DNA from: Coffea arabica
Taxonomy: Eukaryota > Streptophyta > Magnoliopsida > Gentianales > Rubiaceae
Direction: 5' to 3'
Assembly (NCBI RefSeq): GCF_036785885.1
Contig: NC_092310.1
Coordinates: 434,001-498,000 of the forward strand
DNA: 64,000 nucleotides
Positions 34,843 to 46,557 of this stretch are shown here, piece by piece (position 1 is the stretch's first letter; every line of letters begins with the position of its first letter). The notes under the pieces were generated by a model, which saw only the letters and a list, made by a program, of their open reading frames with translations, did no database searches and was not told the DNA's origin. Made by a program: the position numbers and the translations under genes.

Positions 34843-37635
34843 TACTTTTAGCGACCATTTGATTACCTGTTGTACTGGTCATTTAAATAAAATAGTACCT
34901 CAAATTTTGGTTAGTAAGTTTTACATAAAAAATAGTAAGTTAACTCAATAAATTAGTAACTTTTATGCCTCAAAAAGTAAATTTGAATAAATATGGAACT
35001 TACTTTTTTTTAAAGTAAATTACTACTCTATATCTGAAAATTAGCTTTTGGAGAGTAAGTTTAGTTCAAGTAATAGTAAGTTTTTATAGATTAATAGTAA
35101 ATATTATTGATAGAATAGTAAATTTGGTTAATCATCAAAACTTACTAGTTTGTGACAGAAATTTACTATTTTACTTAAAGAAACTTATATGAAACAAGTA
35201 TTAGGAAGTTTATTTGAAATAATGCTAAGATTTTTTTATTAATAATTGAAACTTAGTATTATAGTTAGTAATTACTCGTAATGTAAATATATGATACACA
35301 ATTATATGTATCATTTATAAATGTTATATGTTTTAAGCTTTTTAAATATACTATGAAAACTTTTTTTTTTTTTTTGCATATGACCTTATAAAATATGTAA
35401 GAATAATTTGTCATATTATAAATTTTGAATTATTTTTGAATTTGTGAAAAGTTAGAAAGATTGGATGACAGTAACAACAAATCTTTCGAGTTATATATAG
35501 AATTGCACTTATCTGTACATCACCATATTTTCTATAGATGAATTTTATGTAAACTGTTAAAATTATGAATTCATGAACGACTAAATCTGACTACTTTATG
35601 GCATATATTAGTCTAAAAGACTAAAAAATTACTGTAATCATGTGCACGTTGATTGTTGAATTGAAATTTCCTTTATTACTAGTACAAGTTATTCTAATCA
35701 AAGCAAAATAAAATAAAACATCTTTTCCTATTGTTTGCAGTAGTTATGTTTAATAGAAAATTATAAAAACATTTTTACAATACATAATTTCTCCTAAAAT
35801 TAGTAACATTTTCCATGACCTCTAACCTTGTCAATAATACTAACCACCGATATGTAGATAATCTTAAAAGCAAAAGCCATCAATATGACAAAAAAAGAAT
35901 GTTTTCATGCTGAACAAAAAAAATTGCGATTCTATATAGAATCGAAGAAATTCATCATGAACAAGAATGAATTACAAAGTTATCACATTTCTAATTTCAT
36001 GTGCATCTAGAATTTCACGCAGCATTAGTTTAGAAGAACTTTCCTTTTTCACACTAAGGAACCAATCCCAATCTCTACGTCTCTTTTATTTTTTTTTCTT
36101 TAACTATTAAATGGGGCCAAAGTTGTTAGCAATAAAATACTAAATAAATTTAATTCCATTTCAAACTCTAGTTAATTGTATACTAATATTTTACACCACA
36201 ATCAATTGAGCACCAATTTTTCTTTTTTTTTTAAGTAGCTATTATTTATTTTATTACTTAGATTAAATATTTACATATAAAATAATAGCAATAAAATGCC
36301 AATCCTTGGATCAATGGAACTTCAATTATTGTTAATAAAACTAATTTTGCATTGATAAAAATTAGTCTACAGAATGAAAAGTCAATGGCAACAATTGCTA
36401 AAATATAGCAATTTTTAATTATGGGAAAATAAACAACTAAGTTCCCAAAATATTTCACTTTTATTGTTTAAAAAATCTCAACTTGTTGACTAAATTCAAA
36501 ATAATTCTATTGTCAAAAATATTTTTTCTCAAATTAACTTTCATGATTAGATGTGAGATACAAATATGGTAAAATATCCCTCATACGTATGTCATGGATA
36601 TTTCAGACTTTTAGGAAAAAAAAATTTGTTCTTAAAATAACATTATATCATAGTGTACTAATTATTTTAGGACCATTTTATACGTGAACTAAATTTAGTT
36701 TAAATTATACAATAGATTATATATGCATGTGATTTTCATTTATAATTATTGGATCCTATTCTTATGAACAATCTCCAAAGGAAAAAAAAATGCAGATCAT
36801 ACTGATTTCCTTATATTAATTGTTATACTAATTTTGTCATTATTATTATTATATTATTTCTCATTTTGTTTAGACTCTTACTCTTATTATTTCTTATGTC
36901 TTAGATGTAAATTTATTAAAATTTTATCATCTTATTATAGTCATAGGTGTTAAATTATAAAAATTTTGATATATAAACAAGTAATATTCTATATATAACT
37001 AGGAAGATTTGTTGTTATTGTTATCCAAACTTTCAAACTTTTCAAAAATTGAAAATGATTAAAAACTTATAATACGACAAAATTTTATTACATATTTTAC
37101 AAGATTATGTGAAAAGTCAAACTATTTTTCATAGTATTTTAAAATATATAAATAAATTTTTTTAAAATTATACCTATAATCATGTATTATACAGGTATAT
37201 TATGAGTACTTACTAACTAAGGCACTAAGAATTAATCATTAATAAAACATCTTATCGTTATTTCAAATAAATTTTCTAATACTAGTTTGAAATATGTTTT
37301 AAAGTAAAATAGTACATGTGTCCCATAAATCAGTAAGTTTTGATTATTAATCAATTTTACCATGTTATCAGTAAGAATTACTATTTATGTATAAAAACTT
37401 ACTATTACTTGAATTAAACTTACTCTCTAAAAAGTAACTTTGGGATATAAAATAGTAATTTATTTATTTAAAAAGTAAGTTTAATATTTATTCCAATTTA
37501 CCTTTTGTAGTATAAAAGTTACCAATTTATTACTGTTAACTTACTATTTCAGATGGGAAACTTACTTTTTTATTTTTAAGTGTTATCCTATTTAGGTGAT
37601 AGGTCTATCAAATAATCAAATGGTCGCTAAAAGTA
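34843..37635. mobile_element. 2.8-kb element with long, diverged terminal inverted repeats
   Basis: Both ends read TACTTTTAGCGACCATTTGA going inward (34843 plus; 37635 minus). The arms of roughly 500-700 bp are rich in the words AGTAAGTTT and AGTAAATT and remain alignable in inverted orientation. The centre (about 35900-36900) is AT-rich with no transposase or other ORF. This is probably a non-autonomous DNA transposon, perhaps Mutator-like; I found no clear target duplication. Confidence 0.65.
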
Positions 37636-38660
37636 AATCAAAATAAATCGAAAATGGTCATATAAGTGTTATCCTATTTACGTCTCAAAAAGTAAATCGA
37701 AATAAAAATGAAAGTTACTTTGTTTAAAAAATAAATTACTACTCTATATTCGAAACTTATTTTTTAGAGAGTAAGTTTAGTTCAAGTAATAGTAAGTTTT
37801 TATAGATTAATAGTAAATCTTGTTGATAGAATAGTAAATTTGGTTAATCATCAAAACTTACTAGTTTGTGGCATAAATTTACTATTTTACTTAAAGAAAC
37901 TTATATGAAACAAGTATTAGGAAGTTTATTTAAAATAATGCTAAGATTTTTTTATTAATAATTGAAACTTAATATTATAGTTAGTAATTGTTGGTAACGT
38001 AAATGTATAATACATGATTGTATGTATCATTCATAAATGTTATGTGTTTTAAGCATTTTAATAAATGTATGTATCATTTATAAATGTTATGTGTTTTAAT
38101 AAATTTATTTTCTAGGTCACAAGTATAAAAGTTAAAGTTGTACTAATGTAGCATAATCTTTGAAAATTATAGTAAATTTACCCATATATTAAGTTTTGTG
38201 AGTTTCAAATATATTTTGTATCATTTACAATATGGATTTATATGCACATTTTTATCAAAATTATTTTTAATTCGCAAATAGTATGTAAATTATTATAAAA
38301 TGTCATTTTATAATAATCATAAATTTATAGGTGAATGGTCTATAAACTGCTAAAATTGTCAATTTATAAATGAGTAAATCATACTACTTTATGGCATATA
38401 TCAGTCTGATCAATTAAAAAATATTAACTTAATTAAGTGCACGTTGGTTGTTGATTTGAAAGTTGTACCCTTGTCACTATTTCGTTATTACTACCACAAG
38501 TTTTTCTATTCAAAGTAAAACAAAATAAAAAATCTATTTCTTTTTATATGCAATATTTATGTTTAGTAAAAAATTAATATACCATGATTACATTTCATAA
38601 TTTCTAATGAAATTAGTAACATTTTCTAAATAAATTGGAATAGTTTGTAAAACATGTTAT
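37636..38660 (+). repeat. Third, direct copy of the left arm of the 34.8-kb element
   Basis: The sequence 37785-38055 matches 35070-35345 closely (both contain aatagtaagtttttatagat and gaaacaagtattaggaagtt). Homology continues through 38430-38640 against 35640-35830. It looks like part of a second insertion of the same family or a segmental duplication. Confidence 0.75.
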
Positions 38661-39075
38661 TTTTTTTACCAATACAATCAAAAGAAATTTGCACTCTTAA
38701 AAAGCAAATGGGAAGAAATGACGATGGCATAAGTATAAATGTAAACAACAATATACATATCACACCATGAGTTTAGGTTTGATTTGTTCAAAACATTAGT
38801 AATTTATTTGTTAGTAGATATAAAATGCTACATATGAAAAATACAATTTCATATATACTAACCATTAATAGAATATATAGTTTGAACACGATCAATTGAG
38901 CTCATATTTCATTTGTTTAGTTATCATTTATTAATTTCATGAAGTCATCTGAAGTGGAACAAATGAGTAAATGATAACCTTCAGGATTAATAAATGAGTA
39001 GCTCGAAAACCAGAGGGTATTGAAGTTTGATTCTGCATTTCCATTTTAAACTGGAAAGGCTGAAGACTTTTTTTT
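38661..39075. other. AT-rich spacer, no gene seen
   Basis: No coding frame or RNA was recognised. A T run at 39069-39080 may mark the end of the SEN2 3' untranslated region on the minus strand. Confidence 0.4.
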
Positions 39076-40006
39076 TTTTTAACAGGAACATGCAACGTTG
39101 ATATCAATTACATTTTGAGCTTAAACAATCCACAGGGACTTGAATCTTTCTAAATTGTACAGAAGGGACAATCCCTTCTAAAACCATCAAAGCCTGCATT
39201 ACAATTCATCAAAATATTCCATGGTCTGATTTGTCATTAATCCTTGTTGACAACTGCTGCCGCAAATTCTTGGTGTCAAGATTCCCCAGTTGCAATTGTT
39301 TGGTTCTCACGGCATTGTTGTGGGCTCCACCTAGTGATTGTCCTTTCTTCAACAATGTAACAATGTTACATTCTCTCCACATTTATCAATATTAACAAGC
39401 AACAATGTCTTTGCAACACTGCCACAAAGTCAAGTGTGCAATGATAATCAGACCAAACCATCAAACGCCCATTTGTTTCACCATTGTTATCAGACAAAAC
39501 AATCACAGCATACTCTGAATGCACCAAAGATGGATGATGCTGGTAGGCGATAAAGTCCACACCATACTGTGATCATGATCTAACCACCCAATTCTTCATC
39601 CACTACAACAAAAATGGCTTTTCCTGACATATCTGTAAGGACACTTGTTGGTTTGTGTCATTATAACACTCCTATCATGACACTTATTAGCAATTCAATA
39701 ATATATAGTCTAATTTTTTTTATTTTATTAGATATAAAAATAATAATGTGCCTTTAGACTATCTAACATGACACTTGAGAAAATGTGAGATATACCAAAA
39801 AAAAAGAAAGACACTAAACGGCATCGTTTGATTTTGGCGGAAGATTCATTCGCTCTAAAACACTCAAAATTTTCATTCTGCCGGCCAAAACACTTACTCA
39901 AAACACTTGCTCAAAATTTTCATTTTCCAGCTTCACCATTTCCAGCCCCCCTCTCTCTGTCTCTCTATCTCTCTGTTGTCAGATTCCGATGTAGTTGGTG
40001 GGAAAA

Positions 40007-40353
40007 ATGGGTAGCAGCCAAGCAGCAGTTTCCATAAAGCTTCAACCGTGGCTCCCTCAGGCAGCTAACAGCAGCATCAGCAACAAAATCTCTCTCGAAG
40101 GAAACCCACTTTCAGGTCATCATCATCTTCTTCTTCAAATTCGGCTCAACAAATTTCTCCCCCGACTTGAATAGTTTATCGAGAATTGTCTTTCAAGTCC
40201 AATCTCAATTTGCCCTTTTGGCAAACTTCCTGGTTCATTGGCTTACTTTTACTAATGGCAATCTCGTTTTTCGGTCTCGCCATTTTCCTTTTTCTTACCC
40301 TTGACTCCGATTTCACCTCTTCCCCCGTCTCTACAGCTTCCGAAGGTGTCTAG
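40007..40353 (+). pseudogene. Unidentified exon-like sequence inside the CACTA element
   Basis: From ATG at 40007 a frame reads MGSSQAAVSIKLQPWLPQAA and stops near 40170. A second frame then gives ELSFKSNLNLPFWQTSW and a hydrophobic segment (FIGLLLLMAISFFGLAIFLF), ending in TAG just before a donor-like AG|GTAAGC at 40353. I recognise no family. It may be a captured fragment of a membrane or plastid protein gene, or the element's own leader. Upstream (39890-39975) is CT-rich leader-like sequence. Confidence 0.35.
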
Positions 40354-41373
40354 GTAAGCCAAAAGCCCACTTACTACTTCAAATTCGTGGTTTTTGCGTT
40401 CCTGTAGTTGCACAGATATGCAGTGCATCTTTGTGTGTGTGTGTGTGTTTTTCCCCCTATTTGTTGAAATTGTACGCGGAACGTTGTTTTATAGTTATTT
40501 TTGGCTCAAAATTTTGACCAAGTTTGTGCTATTATAGGCATGTGATGGTTATAAATTATAGCGCTTCAGAAGTTTATAAGCTAAAAGAGGACAGGGAAAG
40601 AGGAAATGGAGTTGTTTGTGTAGAATTAGTAATAGCCTTCGACATGTTTGATGAAATGCCTCGATAATCTTTGTTGAAAATCTAGTTGGGTGTCAGTTAA
40701 AATTTGCTATTTGGATTTTTTAAAGAGCTGATTTATGAATTAAATTTGATTTTTTTTCCTGTTTTATAGTTTGAGGTTTCTGTTGTGTGGCGAAAATAAA
40801 AAATGGTGTATGATGCTTTGAGTTCTAATAGTTGTATAATGGGGCTTTGTGCTAAGTCATTCTTATTTTGTTCGGCATTGTGATTTTGGTAAATTACTTA
40901 TGGGTCAGTGATCATGTAGTTGACGATTACTTATGGCTGGTGCACACCTTTTTGTACAGTACATTACCGGTTTAAGCCTAGCTACCAAAAGCAGCATTCT
41001 GTGGACAATATCTTGTTCTGTGGTGCAAGAACAAGCTGTGGTAGATGGCTTTTTCTTCCTTTAACTGATGCTAATCTTTTTGTAGTCTTTTAACTGATAC
41101 TGTTCTTTACAATATATCCCATTTAGCTAATGAGTTTAAGATGAAAATATAAATAAAGTTCAAAGTATTATTCTCATTAGCTGGACAAAAAATGTAACAT
41201 CTAGTCCTCTTATTCAGCTTATTGGGTTGCAAGTGTTACGTTCATGAGAATTACAGACTCATGACACTGCGTTGCCACTATTCACCAGTCTATATGATTT
41301 TGAGAAAATCAAGGATTAAACAATAAACAAACCCCATCAACAAATCAACCAATTAGAAGGGTGATTTTGATAT

Positions 41374-42135
41374 CTAGCTACTGGGAACTTTTGAAAAGTA
41401 CTGTGAAAAATCAGCTTGTGCCTGTCTGACCAAGTGTTCATCTTCCCACTGGTCTCTGTATGTCTCAGGCTGAGACCTCTTTCTCATGGAAGTTTCAACA
41501 TACATCTGCTTTCTCCATTATTCAGTCGGCAGACAACCACACTGAGCAGCCAACCAATCGTCATATTCGAACTGGCGATATAAAACAACGCATCAGTTGA
41601 GTTGGGCAGAAATTAAAAACTCTAGACTAGGTCCATGGAAAAGCAAGTGCAAAGAGGGTCACACTGGTGAAAGATGACAATGAAGAGCTGCAGCGAAATC
41701 AAATCAGCAGGAGGTGAGCATTTTCTACTTGATAACCAGCCATGTTATGAGTATACCGCTTTGGAGTGCCAGATGCTTCCATTGATGAGTAGAAAGCTTG
41801 AATATCAGCCATCATCTCCTTGGGAGAAGGAAGTGAAAGCCGACCACACAGAGTACTAGCTATCCACTTGCTCTGAAATTCAAACAAGGGGAAAGGTACA
41901 ACCTAGCAGTCAAAGGGAAAAAAAATCGCTTTTATCAATTAAATGCATTATCAACCAGAACAGTTCATAAACTGAGAACATGGAATATTTACAAAAGACC
42001 TTCCACGGCAACCCAACGAATGAAAGCCATGGCGTTAAAGCTGGAGGAAAAATATGCTTGTAAAGTGGCCCCACACGGTTATCATCCACAGCTACAATGC
42101 CATTAATTTCAAGGAACGGAAAGTGATATTTGTAC
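41374..42135 (-). pseudogene. Captured fragment of a flavin-containing monooxygenase (FMO GS-OX-like)
   Basis: Plant FMO GS-OX enzymes S-oxygenate methylthioalkyl glucosinolates and related sulfides. Three consecutive 3' exons are preserved with their introns. The first, about 42000-42135, encodes YKYHFPFLEINGIVAVDDNR...GPLYKHIFPPAL...GLPWK. The second, 41729-41902, encodes VVPFPLFEFQSKWIASTLCG...EMMADIQAFYSSMEASGTPKRYTHNMAGYQ. The third runs from 41571 to a TAG at 41374 and encodes FEYDDWLAAQCGC...MYVETSMRKRSQPETYRDQW. An in-frame TAA at 41520-41518 interrupts the last exon, and the N-terminal FAD and NADPH sites are absent. Retained introns show DNA-level capture, not retroposition. It runs opposite to the IF-2 fragment in the same CACTA element. 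Confidence 0.88.
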
Positions 42136-42378
42136 CTTAAAGAACATGAATAATGATTTATTGCAAATCGTCAACTAGAATGGCCAGTTAATGGACCTTT
42201 TTTGAAGTCATTATGATCTCATCGCATGAAATAATTTTACCTTTCTTTGTTATTTGATTGTTGCCTATGAACATTTTGTGTGCTTCCAGTTAATTGATCT
42301 TTAGGAGAGTCATTCTAGATTTATTGTCCCATAACAATCTTTAGCTAATATATTACTGGTTTTCTTTTGGGTTGGCAG

Positions 42379-42997
42379 ACCACACTTTTGGATTACATCA
42401 GGAAAAGCAAGGTATGAATCGATTATTTTTATTGATGTTCACGTTGAGGTACATTATTTGTAATGCCATTATCATTTGATGACTTTAGAAGAAGTACCTT
42501 ATTCTGTCTTATGTTATGATACTTGAATAGCTGGGAACTAAATCTTAGACAACCTACTGTAGGTGACAGCATCTGAAGCAGGTGGAATTACTCAAGGCAT
42601 GGGGGCATACAAGGTACAAGTACCTTTTGATGGCAAGCCACAGACTGGTGTTTTCCTTGACACCCCTGGACATGAGGTAATTAATGATGTAGCACTGGTT
42701 CTAACTTTTAACTGCTTATTCATGCAAGTTTTTTTCTTTTTTTAAAATTTTTATGTCAAATGCTCTTCTTGGAGATTTTGCAGACATATCTTAAAAGGCC
42801 TTTGTCAAGATGAATTATCTAACATAACTGTAAAAATGGTTGGATAGGCATTTGGAGCAATGAGAGCTTGTGGAGCCAGAGTAACAAACATTGCTGTTAT
42901 TGTAGTTGCTACTGATGATGGAATTCGACCTCAAACAGAAGAGGCCATTGCTCATGCCAAAGCAGCTGGAGTGCGAATTGTTATTGCTATAAACAAA
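42379..42997 (+). pseudogene. Captured fragment of chloroplast translation initiation factor IF-2
   Basis: IF-2 is the GTPase that places initiator tRNA on the organellar ribosome. Three exons of the G domain are preserved: 42379-42411 (TTLLDYIRKSK, following the P-loop), 42563-42676 ([20 protein letters not shown]...[10 protein letters not shown], with switch I and the DTPGHE G3 motif) and 42848-42997 ([12 protein letters not shown]...[20 protein letters not shown]...IVIAINK, with the NK of G4 at the end). All splice borders are intact and no stop occurs, so capture was probably recent. The P-loop exon upstream and everything after INK are missing. Substitutions such as RACGARVTN in place of the usual RARGARVTD fit relaxed selection. 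Confidence 0.9.
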
Positions 42998-43933
42998 GTG
43001 CGCTTGCATTTATTCTGAGATTTTCCACTGTGTGTTGGCTTGTATATCATTTAGTCTCATTTGCATTTTGCTTTTGATGTATGAAACATGATGACAAATC
43101 TCCTCTTGCTTATGGGAGTTGGCATTTTCAGTTCTCATAATCACGATACTGCTCAAGTTTGATGTTTCTAGATTTTTGCATCATAGCATATTATCTTATA
43201 TGCATTCTGTTCTTTGGGATAATTTTAAAAGTCCTTTGGGTTTCTGATTGACAGAATGTATAGCAGGGAGCACTACCTGCAGGTTGCTTCTATCTTAAAA
43301 AAAAAAAAAAAACTCCTGACAATTAAAAGTGTCAGCATAGAATTCGATATTTTAATATTGTATTATACCTATCCTGACACTTTCAATTATCAAGAAAAGG
43401 GATTTTTGTTGGCAGATGGAATGTTATAACAGCATAGTTTTCTTGACATGTTGAATAGTATGAGTCTATCCCCACATTGGAAGGGACAACACTCGCCCTA
43501 GGTGTGAGGATAGATAAAGTGTCAAGTTAAATTATCTATACTGACATTTTTAAATGTCGTTAAAAGCCATTTTTGTTGTAGTGGAAGATGAGAATAAGAT
43601 TTGAATAAATTCGTAACATTTTCCTTTTTGGACATCATGTACATCCACAACTCTTCACTATCAATTTCACAATTATTTTCGTTGACAATTTTGATGCATT
43701 TTAGGACATAGAAGAGGTAAAAAGCTTCCTCCAGACCTAATTGGAACCACTGCTTATCCTTCTCAGCTGTGACTACCGGGCGGCCAAAACAAGCTCGACT
43801 AAGTAGATCAGTTTGTTTGGCATCTGCTTGGAAGAGTACGCTCTGACTTTTGAAGACTTAGGAAGCCTTCTTTGAACGTATATTGATCACCAGTAATACA
43901 AAGCCACATGCTTTGACTTTTTCTGAAACCAGG

Positions 43934-43939
43934 ATATAT

Positions 43940-43982
<43 letters not shown>
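43934..43982. repeat. (TA)n microsatellite
   Basis: About 49 bases of almost pure TA repeat interrupted by one AAT, between the SEN2 fragment and the next ORF. Confidence 0.9.
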
Positions 43983-43984
<2 letters not shown>

Positions 43985-44016
43985 TGCTTAAAAGCGTCCC
44001 ATTAAGGCTTTCTTAA

Positions 44017-44313
44017 CTACAACTTCACCAAAGAAGCATCTAGAACAGACACTGCATTTATTAGCCGAACACATTGTATCCCCATTTGACCGAAAGTGTA
44101 TCCCGAAAGCTTATTGCTATGGAATTCAGATCGAGTGTCTTCTTGTATGCATAATAGTTGAATTTCATCAGAAGATAATTTGTCAAGCCGATCAATAATG
44201 GTTCTCCAACTTATACCACCACCATGCTTGGGCGATTTGTTAGATAACTGTACTAGCTCATCTACATGAACTGTCATTTCTTCCATTTTCAGCATGATGC
44301 TAGAAGCTATCAT
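44017..44313 (-). pseudogene. Unidentified conserved-looking ORF (99 codons), probable 3' exon fragment
   Basis: The frame begins MIASSIMLKMEEMTVHVDEL and ends GIQCVRLINAVSVLDASLVKL, then TAG. Composition is that of a real soluble helical protein without low complexity. It contains a run with GGGISWRTIIDRLDKLSSDE. I cannot name the family. It lies directly upstream, on the same strand, of the SEN2 fragment but does not resemble the SEN2 N-terminus, so it is probably the 3' end of another gene. No upstream exon was recognised; the Met may be internal. Confidence 0.4.
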
Positions 44314-45501
44314 ATCAAAAAAGCTATCATGTCAACATATGTGTTGCTGTATGCTTTCTGAGATTTTAACTTAAATTCTTTGTAGTACATATGAAATATT
44401 GCAACTTTGGACTCCTACGCAATCCATACTCAAGCTGATCATACCTAAAGATTGCAATCCTACGCAACCCATACCCAAAGATTGCTGAAAGTTATCTCAA
44501 ATTGCATCCCTGTTTCATATGTAAAAGTTTAAAATTAATAAACCACGGATTTAAATGATTTATTTAATAGTTTTTTCATCTGATTTTTCTTTTAGTCTTG
44601 AAGAAATAGAAATTACCGAACAAATTTGTGCAGTCAACTTGTCCTCTTAAATTATGCATAAGATCGAACTTTTGTATGCCTAATGAAACACTACATAGTT
44701 AGAAGTTAAAAGGCTTGTTGCATTTGACAAATAAATTACTCTATTTGGGTCGGTGGATTTGAATTCAATAAAGCATTCAGTTGAATGGATTTGGTGGATT
44801 TGGAAGTTAAAAGGCTTGTTGCTTTGTGCTTTTAACCCCGTACAGGCATCAATCATATAATACAAATTTCTTTTTGACATTTTAGCAAACAGCTTATATG
44901 CATTCCAGAATTAACTGCTTTTCCCATAAATGCCGACACCCTACTATGTTTCACATACAGGGTCTAAGTCATTTCCCATACATTTTTCAAGTTGACAATC
45001 AAATCAAATGAAAGATAAACAAATTAAAGCAATATAATGAAGCGATTTTCAAGAAACATGATAGTCTAACCTTTTGGCGGTTATTTTTTATCCGCTCTCT
45101 TGCTTGATACCACCACCCAACCTTAATAAAATTCTCAACCTTTTTGCTGGGTCTGCATATGCCCGATCGATCAGGAAATAGAGATGGAAAGTGTGGACTG
45201 AAAAATTTTGCAAGGAAAAAATTTCTATTCCATCATGTCCTGAGGTGAGAAAATAAAAAGAAGGCAACCAACTTTGGAGAGGCAAAACCGTTTCAGAAAT
45301 CGGTGTTTTTTACTTAAGTATGGAAATTTTTTACTTTTAGTATTAGTAAGTTTAATTTAAACAAAAGTAAATTTTGTCAAATAATAAGTAAATTAAATTA
45401 CTCAAAGTGTAAATTTGTATTTCTGACTAAAACTTATCTTTTAGGCACATACTTACTAGTTTTAATTAAAAACTTACTAAAGTTAATATTAATTAGTTTA
45501 A
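44314..45501. other. Intergenic, with another copy of the AGTAAGTTT-rich repeat
   Basis: No gene was recognised. From about 45305 to 45501 the sequence is rich in agtaagttt/agtaaattt words like the 34.8-kb element. It continues after the MULE insertion at 46567 with AGTCGCTAAAAA, so the MULE sits within an older repeat of that type. Confidence 0.5.
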
Positions 45502-45510
45502 TATAATATT

Positions 45511-46557
45511 GGGTAAATTACATTTTACCCTCCCGTGGTTTTCGCAAAAGCCACATAACCCCCCTATGATTGTAAAAGCTATACATAAACCCTCTATGAT
45601 TTGGGTTAAAGTGTCAAATAGACGGAAACTACCTATCGTGACGATTTGTGGGCGAAATGTCTAAATTACCCTAATATAAATACAAAAAAGGCAACAACGA
45701 ACACGGCCTGGGCTTTCCTTTCCTTTCATTACTTCTTTCTTCGCGTCCGCAACAGTCAAAGTGGTGGAAGGCCCACCAGAGTCAAAGGCAGAGCTTTCTG
45801 CACCTCTCTTCAAGAGATAGGATTCCGGTTTCCGCATCTTTCTTTCTCCCATGCTTTTTCGTTGGTCAACTACCAAAAAAAACGATTTCTGAAACCAGAG
45901 CTCTAGTCATGGTTTCATGCTGTATGGGAGCTGCTGATTGTCCCTGTCTAGGCCCCCACCAGTGATTCCATACTGCCTTTCTCCATTGTTACCTCCGCTG
46001 CCATGACCAGTACTACTGCTGCCATATCTTAAGCCAGGGCCCCTGCACCAGCCCCTACCGTAGCCATAGCTGCTGCCCCAACTCCCTTGCCTGCTGCTTG
46101 CACCAGGACCATAGCTACCACCATTCCATCCATCACCATTACTGCCGCCATCTGGACCATATTTACCGCCTGGACCACCACCTCCACCCTATCCGACCCA
46201 CCACCATTACCACCTACAGAGCCAAATCTACTGCCGTCACTGCTGCCTCCGCTTCCAGCCCCATAACCACCACCATTACCATCTACAGAGCCATATCCAT
46301 TGCCGTCATTGAAAGAGATAAGGAGCACAGATCTAGGCTTTATTGGATCTGTTAAAGTGATCAAGGGTAATATGGGAACGTTTCTTACTGTTACCAGTAG
46401 TACAAGCGCGTGTAAGACACGAATCGTCACGATGGATGTTTTCCGTCTATTTGACACTTTAACCCAAATCATAGAGGGTTTATGTATAGCTTTTACAATC
46501 ATAGGGGGGTTATGTGGTTTTTGCGAAAACCACAAGGGGGTAAAATGTAATTTGCCC
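45511..46557. mobile_element. Pack-MULE-like element (1,047 bp) with 9-bp target duplication
   Basis: The ends are GGGTAAATTACATTTTACCC at 45511 and the inverted form at 46557, with terminal repeats alignable for about 140 bp. The element is flanked by a perfect 9-bp direct duplication TATAATATT (45502-45510 and 46558-46566), which is diagnostic of Mutator-like transposition. No transposase is encoded. The interior carries a glycine-rich protein segment on the minus strand, so it fits the Pack-MULE definition. Confidence 0.9.
45907..46320 (-). pseudogene. Captured glycine-rich protein fragment inside the MULE
   Basis: Two adjoining minus-strand frames encode Gly-rich sequence. From about 46320 one frame gives NDGNGYGSVDGNGGGYGAGS and ends its Gly periodicity at GGGSDR. 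A one-base shift near 46190 leads to GGGGPGGKYGPDGGSNGDGW, then GSYGPGASSRQGSWGSSYGY, to QLPYSMKP and TGA at 45907. The G-x-Y periodicity resembles plant GRP or RNA-binding protein tails, but there is no RRM or signal peptide. The parent gene is unknown. It is probably non-functional because of the shift. Confidence 0.65.

Larger units (their letters stand above)
39601..43583. mobile_element. CACTA (En/Spm) transposon carrying captured host gene exons
   Basis: Termini: CACTACAACAAAAATGGCTT at 39601 and the exact inverted form ending ...TGTTGTAGTG at 43583, a terminal repeat of about 22 bp. Subterminal repeats built on TGACAC/GTGTCA lie at 39630-39790 and 43310-43570, as usual for CACTA elements. 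No transposase ORF (TNPA/TNPD) is visible, so it is non-autonomous. The interior holds an FMO GS-OX-like segment (minus), a chloroplast IF-2 segment (plus) and unidentified exon-like sequence at 40007-40353. The flanking triplets (ATC left, GAA right) do not form the expected 3-bp duplication, so a small deletion or rearrangement happened at the insertion site in SEN2. Confidence 0.88.
39276..43880 (-). pseudogene. SEN2: tRNA-splicing endonuclease subunit SEN2 pseudogene, split by CACTA insertion
   Basis: SEN2 is a catalytic subunit of the nuclear enzyme that cuts introns from pre-tRNAs. The 5' part (43584-43880) encodes TDLLSRACFGRPVVTAEKDK and continues QWFQLGLEEAFYLFYVLKC to FKSYSHL. The 3' part (39276-39600) resumes with MKNWVVRS, then GVDFIAYQHHPSLVHSEYAV with the endonuclease-fold residues (Tyr, then His of LVHSEY), LCGSVAKTLL and EERTITRWSPQQCREN before TGA at 39276. 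The parts join within one codon across a 3.98-kb CACTA element. Besides the insertion there is an in-frame TGA after VVRS and at least one frameshift before LCGSVAK. The N-terminal portion is not recognisable beyond a TA microsatellite. It is certainly non-functional here. Confidence 0.88.

Noticed and set aside
46098..46355. Plus-strand His/Tyr-rich frame in the MULE
   Set aside because: It is the antisense of the Gly-rich segment, whose coding orientation is supported by Gly periodicity and a natural stop.
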